Shown here: positions 14,871 to 18,589 of the stretch, in pieces
Layout of the letters: every line of letters begins with the position of its first letter
Position numbering within the stretch: position 1 is the stretch's first letter
Position numbers and translations under genes: made by a program
Origin: CBDVBD01 sp965372135
GTDB taxonomy: Bacteria; Electryoneota; RPQS01; CBDVBD01
NCBI GenBank assembly: GCA_965372135.1
Contig: CBDVBD010000056.1
Location: forward strand, 1 to 18,589
DNA: 18,589 nt
Direction: 5' to 3'
The notes under the pieces: generated by a model
The model's input: only the letters and a program-made list of their open reading frames with translations
Databases searched by the model: none
Told to the model about the DNA's origin: nothing

Positions 14871-17492
14871 TTACCCTTGGTCTTGATTGATATCCGATTT
14901 TGGTTTGAAGGTTAAGTACATTTTTCGACCTCCGCCACTCCTTGAATTAATAACAAAGAATTTCTCCAAGTTGGGTCGCAAGTTGTTCATTCGCTGTGCG
15001 AAAGACCGTACATTGCCTTTGTACACAAAATTCAGTTTCTCCTTATCTGCCAGATCTGCAAGCTCCTTGCACAGGTCAGCATTTGTTACTTCATGTCCCT
15101 GGTTTTGCTCTTCAGCTGCCCATTTTGTCAGCAATTCAAAAATATGGTCACCCTCTAACATAAAATAAGATTGTTCGCTGGTTAGTAGGTCAAAGATAGA
15201 CCTTACCTCTTCTTCAAAACCTGCTGATCGCGCAATCTTAATGGCAAAATCATAGAAATCTGCCATTCGAAAATTCCCGTTGACTATATAGTCTTGGTGA
15301 GTCTGTAGTGCCTGGATTACCTCCTGAAGATAGGAAAGGACTTCATGCCATATCAAGGATCGACTTTTGATAAGCTCATCCAAATACCTACCCTCCTTTT
15401 GGAACGATTGATACCGTTCAACGTTTATGATTAATAACCGATCAGCCACATCGCCACGTCGGAAATGTGGCGAACGAGAGTTAATAGCCAAGAAGCAATG
15501 AGTTTGTATTTCAATCAATTTGTTTGTTGTATAAAGTACCCTCTTTTTTATCAATCCACCGGTGGATACTGTGGCCAGTCTGTCATTGAGCCAATGGCAT
15601 TTGTCATCAACGTTATCCAGCGCCACAAATGCTGAATTAGTGACTGCTGCATCGAAATCTTTGGAATCGCCAGTTAATTGTGTCACATTGAATTCCTCAC
15701 CATGCAAGAGTTTGCCAATTTTTCTGAATGTGATCGACTTTCCAGCCCCTTGAGGTCCTATGAATGCCAAAATCGGTTTAGTCGGCATGATACTTTCAAA
15801 GAAAAGCGACAGAAACCATAATAGCAGGATCAAACTTTGTTGTTTGGCTGACGGTCCATTGGTGCTGAATTTGATCTTAGAAAAAATCAATCCGTCAAGC
15901 CACGATCCACCGGTTAGACGTATTGGTAATTCCACATGAAATGGCTGGGCACTTGGGTCATTAAGAAACAGAACACCGTCAGTTCCATTATCAACCACAT
16001 CCATTGTTTTTGGGGAAATCCGATAGATTTGGTTGTCGTAATTAAACACGTATAGTGTGAACCTCACAGAATCATAATACGCAAGCCTGTACACACTCGT
16101 TTTCGTTCCATTCTTTAGGGCATATATCCGCAGGTCTTCAAATAAGTACTGGAATATCTTTTCTGATGGATTGATACCGAAATTTGACAGGAGTAAGACA
16201 AACTCTTCACATTCTGGATGAATTACCAGAAGTTTTCTTTTGGAATGAATGAAGAAGTATGTTGAATTCCTATCGTTATAGAAATTCCCTCTATTATCGA
16301 GATCTTCGCAAATAATTTTAGAGACTTCAGTATGGATTTCAAATTCGCGACGTGAATCAGTCCCCCTCCTATTTCTGCGAACAGCGCATATCTGAGAGGC
16401 GACACTTTCAAAGGTTCGTGGATAGGTTTCTCTATTGGTGATAAGCGCCTTTACTGATTCCCAAGCAGACTGATAATTTTCACCGAAGCTGCATATATAA
16501 TCATCGAGGTCGGAATCAGACCCGGGCGTGGTGAAGGCTGTCACACTCATTGTGTCCCGTGCCCTCTCCACCAAAGCGAACCCGGCACCACTAATGTCAT
16601 TATCGTAGCAAAGGGCTGGATGCCTGGCGATCCTATGGATGGTCTCATGGTCTGCGTTACCAATACCTCCCACAGCGCAGGCAAATAGATACCCCATTTC
16701 TTGATCCGTCATTTCTCCAAATCTTATGCAAAGCGATTGTAACTGCAGCTGATTGAACTCACCTTCCGTGACGATCAGATAGTCGTTCAGTTCCTTTTGA
16801 TTTTCAGATTGGTAGGGTGTAAACAACCCATGACCGAATAAACCAGATGCTTTAAACGGTTTGAAGTAAACAATTCGCTTTGAGTACGGCTCCCGGAACC
16901 GAATGGCAACAATATCATGATGTACATCGGTATAGAAGAAGGCTATCCATCCTGCGTGTCCACGGACACAATTGACAAGCTTTTCTTGCGTTTTGACAAT
17001 AATGTCCAACAAATCCTCAGGACTTGGACCCTCTGTTTTTGGAGGACGCCCTTTTTTTTCCCCCCGAGATTCCTTCACCTGTTCAACTGCGGCTTCAGCC
17101 ACTTCAATTAATGGTTTGAACTGGGAATCTATATCATAGTTATTGGGAATAACACCCAGCAATGAATCAGCAACTACAGTAGGGTGAATTTCACGCTCCT
17201 GTACAAGATAATCGTGGGCATTTTTAGAGCAGTCATTATCCTGGTCGAGTAATTCTCTATGAAAATCAAAGTAGATTTTCTTCAAGACGCTGTGAAGTTC
17301 TCGCTTCAATCGTTTGTCATGCGCGATCGTTGTGATAAACTGTCCACAGTTTGGATGAAAACACTTTCCTAAAGTGTCATCATGCTTAATTGAAAATGTC
17401 TTATGAGCGCAGAACGGACATTTTGATTTTGCACCGGGAGTTATTTCAACCCCAAATTTCTCCATTACAATTTGTGATACAGATTGGGTCAT
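14871..17492 (-). CDS. primase-helicase fusion (replication protein of the element)
   Basis: Single 873-aa protein combining primer synthesis and DNA unwinding, like the replication proteins of satellite phages and integrative elements. A zinc ribbon (Cys25, Cys28, Cys44, Cys49) resembles DnaG CHC2 domains. A basic Pro/Gly linker, RGEKKGRPPK (143-152), is AT-hook-like. The Toprim-type core has VTEGE (241-245) and YDNDISG (296-302). The C-terminal ATPase has Walker A GPQGAGKS (579-586), Walker B VALDNVDD (623-630), sensor-like AINSR (669-673) and an arginine-rich RRGDVADR. Residues of about 795-865 resemble a winged-helix DNA-binding domain, suited to the iterons that begin 4 bp past the stop codon. 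The ATG at 17492 has a modest AGGG ribosome site. Codon composition is AT-richer than in the integrase. Confidence 0.9.
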   Translation of the reverse strand: MTQSVSQIVMEKFGVEITPGAKSKCPFCAHKTFSIKHDDTLGKCFHPNCGQFITTIAHDKRLKRELHSVLKKIYFDFHRELLDQDNDCSKNAHDYLVQEREIHPTVVADSLLGVIPNNYDIDSQFKPLIEVAEAAVEQVKESRGEKKGRPPKTEGPSPEDLLDIIVKTQEKLVNCVRGHAGWIAFFYTDVHHDIVAIRFREPYSKRIVYFKPFKASGLFGHGLFTPYQSENQKELNDYLIVTEGEFNQLQLQSLCIRFGEMTDQEMGYLFACAVGGIGNADHETIHRIARHPALCYDNDISGAGFALVERARDTMSVTAFTTPGSDSDLDDYICSFGENYQSAWESVKALITNRETYPRTFESVASQICAVRRNRRGTDSRREFEIHTEVSKIICEDLDNRGNFYNDRNSTYFFIHSKRKLLVIHPECEEFVLLLSNFGINPSEKIFQYLFEDLRIYALKNGTKTSVYRLAYYDSVRFTLYVFNYDNQIYRISPKTMDVVDNGTDGVLFLNDPSAQPFHVELPIRLTGGSWLDGLIFSKIKFSTNGPSAKQQSLILLLWFLSLFFESIMPTKPILAFIGPQGAGKSITFRKIGKLLHGEEFNVTQLTGDSKDFDAAVTNSAFVALDNVDDKCHWLNDRLATVSTGGLIKKRVLYTTNKLIEIQTHCFLAINSRSPHFRRGDVADRLLIINVERYQSFQKEGRYLDELIKSRSLIWHEVLSYLQEVIQALQTHQDYIVNGNFRMADFYDFAIKIARSAGFEEEVRSIFDLLTSEQSYFMLEGDHIFELLTKWAAEEQNQGHEVTNADLCKELADLADKEKLNFVYKGNVRSFAQRMNNLRPNLEKFFVINSRSGGGRKMYLTFKPKSDINQDQG

Positions 17493-17523
17493 AATAGATT
17501 ACCCTGAAAAAATCTCTTGTCTA

Positions 17524-17561
17524 AAGTTTCAATGGTCAATCCTGATGAATAAGTTTCAATG
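17524..17561. repeat. direct repeat upstream of the primase-helicase gene
   Basis: AAGTTTCAATG occurs at 17524-17534 and again, identical, at 17551-17561, 27 bp apart start to start. It sits 32-69 bp before the primase-helicase start codon, where a promoter or operator is expected. No clean -35/-10 pair could be assigned. Confidence 0.45.
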
Positions 17562-17601
17562 CCATGTACTCTGTGATAATCTTATTTAACATAAATTATA
17601 T

Positions 17602-17640
17602 AAAAAACGCAGTCCGATCTAAGTCTTCCTATCAGACTGC
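17602..17640 (-). terminator. rho-independent terminator after the small-gene pair
   Basis: Minus strand: GCAGTCTGAT pairs with ATCGGACTGC (10-bp stem, one mismatch) around a 12-nt loop, followed by G and six T. It lies 29 bp after the 56-aa gene and about 110 bp before the primase-helicase start, so the two units are at least partly separated. Confidence 0.8.
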
Positions 17641-17668
17641 TTATCCCCTATGATAAATCATAGTGCGT

Positions 17669-17839
17669 TTACGCTACTTGTAACTCTGCTTTCGTCTCCA
17701 TGGGCAACATTGGCGTCACCCCCGCCAATCTACGTTCCGAAATAAACCCCGTCTGAATTCGCTCACTCAGGCTTTTGTATTTTCTAACTGCATATTGTTC
17801 ATCTCCTTTAGTCCATAAATGCTTCCAAGTTTTTCCCAT
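17669..17839 (-). CDS. small basic protein (56 aa), unknown
   Basis: No family recognised. It starts MGKTWKHLWTKGDEQYAVRK, continues YKSLSERIQTGFISERRLAG and ends with MLPMETKAELQVA. The first half is basic with several aromatic residues, the second predicted helical; a small DNA-binding or regulatory protein would fit but is not shown. GGAGC lies about 10 bp before the ATG at 17839. The start lies inside the end of the 39-aa gene (32-bp overlap in another frame), so translation may be coupled. A terminator follows directly, which supports the gene being real. An alternative very short frame from the ATG at about 17804 behind AAAGGAG encodes only 11 residues. Confidence 0.5.
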   Translation of the reverse strand: MGKTWKHLWTKGDEQYAVRKYKSLSERIQTGFISERRLAGVTPMLPMETKAELQVA

Positions 17840-17927
17840 CAAGAAACTGCTCCATAATGTATCTGTGCTCAGTCTGACTTATACCCGGCTCCGGGTGCAT
17901 TTGAATATAATTCCAACTTCTACTCAT
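17808..17927 (-). CDS. small protein (39 aa), unknown
   Basis: Starts MSRSWNYIQMHPEPGISQTE and ends EHRYIMEQFLDGKNLEAFMD. No family recognised; the His/Glu/Pro-rich centre and helical end give no clear function. The ATG at 17927 follows AGAGG by 9 bp, and a consensus-like promoter lies 26 bp further upstream, making it the first gene of its transcript. It overlaps the 56-aa gene by 32 bp. Confidence 0.5.
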   Translation of the reverse strand: MSRSWNYIQMHPEPGISQTEHRYIMEQFLDGKNLEAFMD

Positions 17928-17952
17928 TATTCACGACCTCTTTCTGTTCCTG

Positions 17953-17981
17953 AATGTAATAAAATATTTCCCGCTTGTCAA
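17953..17981 (-). promoter_or_regulatory. sigma70-type promoter of the small-gene pair
   Basis: Minus strand: TTGACA (17976-17981, perfect), 17-bp spacer, TACATT (17953-17958, four of six). It points to the 39-aa and 56-aa genes. Confidence 0.7.
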
Positions 17982-18016
17982 CACTTTTTTCGAGTTTCTC
18001 AACCTCTAATATATTG

Positions 18017-18036
18017 TATGCTATACCTTTAGCATA
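18017..18036. promoter_or_regulatory. inverted repeat, possible regulator-binding site
   Basis: TATGCTA (18017-18023) and TAGCATA (18030-18036) form a perfect 7-bp dyad with a 6-bp centre, 36 bp upstream of the -35 at 17981. Its place suits an activator or a repressor of an upstream unit; no regulator gene is evident in the window. Confidence 0.45.
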
Positions 18037-18059
18037 AACCAAACGCTAACTAAAATGTT

Positions 18060-18589
18060 TACAACAACAGTTGCTATATGTATATCATCAACCTAATTTT
18101 GTGCAATTATCGAGAGAAGGTGGTATTCAATAATCGTGGGGTCGTGCCCCCCTTCCCCGGGGGGGTATTTGGGCTGCTGTGTGTGCGTGTCTGGTCGCGG
18201 TGGTGCCGGCGCCGCGGTCGCCTGGTCTCCACTGATTCGGGGATCCGGGCACCGATCCGGATTCGGTTCCGGTCCTGATCGTGTCCAGGTGATAGGGTGG
18301 AAAAGGGAGGGGATTGACCATTGATTGAATCTCTCTGATGTCTCAGAGAGGTTCATTTAGCCTGGATATTTTGGTTCCGTTATTGTGGCTTAACGGAACT
18401 TGACTTATATCTTATCCTTATTTTAACTCCGATAATTACGAAATTACAACCTTACGACATTACCAGCCAATCGCTATTTTAAGCGCTAAAATAACTTTTA
18501 AGCCTTAAAAATGATCCTTAACAGACCGATTAGCTAATGCACTCCCTTACCCGTATCTTATAAAATCCTTGTTAAATTAGGCAAAATTT
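18060..18589. other. gene-free right end with GC-rich island and hairpins
   Basis: No convincing gene on either strand. About 18131-18300 is strongly G+C-rich inside AT-rich surroundings, opening with a C-run/G-run palindrome (CCCCTTCCCCGGGGGGG region) and containing several GATCCGG/TTCCGG copies. Beyond it lie CTCTCTGA/TCAGAGAG (18331-18350), the 9-bp stem GTTCCGTTA/TAACGGAAC (18374-18399), and TATTTTA/TAAAATA around AGCGC near 18475-18493. None is followed by a T run. Confidence 0.6.

Noticed and set aside
18093..18356. Pro-rich 87-codon minus-strand frame and similar ones on the plus strand
   Set aside because: Long open frames are expected in the GC-rich island; composition is unlike a protein and several frames are open at once.
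1..18589. CRISPR arrays and insertion sequences
   Set aside because: No regularly spaced repeats of 25-40 bp and no transposase frame were seen; the only recombinase is the serine integrase.

Overview
The window looks like chromosome from a Gram-negative bacterium carrying a small integrated element. Lipid A genes (lpxB, lpxK, a DUF374 acyltransferase) show an outer membrane. The pyruvate dehydrogenase is the E1-alpha/E1-beta heterodimer type. The tmRNA tag, ADDHSYALAA, resembles (from memory) the tags of Chlorobium-like bacteria. Four near-consensus sigma70-type promoters (TTGACA-like, 17 bp spacer, TATAAT-like) argue against Bacteroidetes. I would guess an uncultured lineage of the FCB group; this is inference.

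Layout. (1) 1-5422, minus strand: pdhA, pdhB, pdhC, lpdA and a lipoate-ligase-like gene cut by the window edge. Together these encode the enzymes of the complex and a probable enzyme for attaching its lipoyl cofactor. (2) 5423-6709: mostly non-coding, with a promoter-bearing but frameshifted small secreted-protein gene (6082-6377), a terminator and a CAU-anticodon tRNA, probably tRNA-Ile2. (3) 6773-11109, minus strand: a lipid A operon, reading small membrane protein, Gfo/Idh/MocA oxidoreductase (GnnA-like), lpxB, DUF374 acyltransferase, lpxK. Its promoter is divergent from the ssrA promoter. (4) 11334-11695, plus strand: complete tmRNA gene ssrA.

(5) 11696 to at least about 18050: an element inserted exactly at the 3' end of ssrA. 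All its recognisable genes lie on the minus strand: a large serine recombinase (whose reading frame runs into ssrA and borrows its stop codon), a 51-aa protein, a 205-aa and a 116-aa protein of unknown function, an 873-aa primase-helicase (zinc ribbon, Toprim, AAA+/SF3-like ATPase, probable winged-helix tail), and two small overlapping genes (39 and 56 aa) with their own promoter and terminator. Just downstream of the primase-helicase gene is a 260-bp block of repeated 9-mers (GGTGAAWTC) in alternating orientation around an AT-rich tract, a convincing candidate replication origin reminiscent of satellite phage P4. No capsid, terminase, conjugation or lysis gene is seen. The whole reads as a minimal satellite-like or integrative-plasmid-like replicon.

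(6) 18060-18589: no gene seen. It holds a GC-rich island (about 18131-18300), with a possible right attachment site inside it, and three hairpin-forming palindromes. Whether this is element or flanking chromosome cannot be decided from the window.
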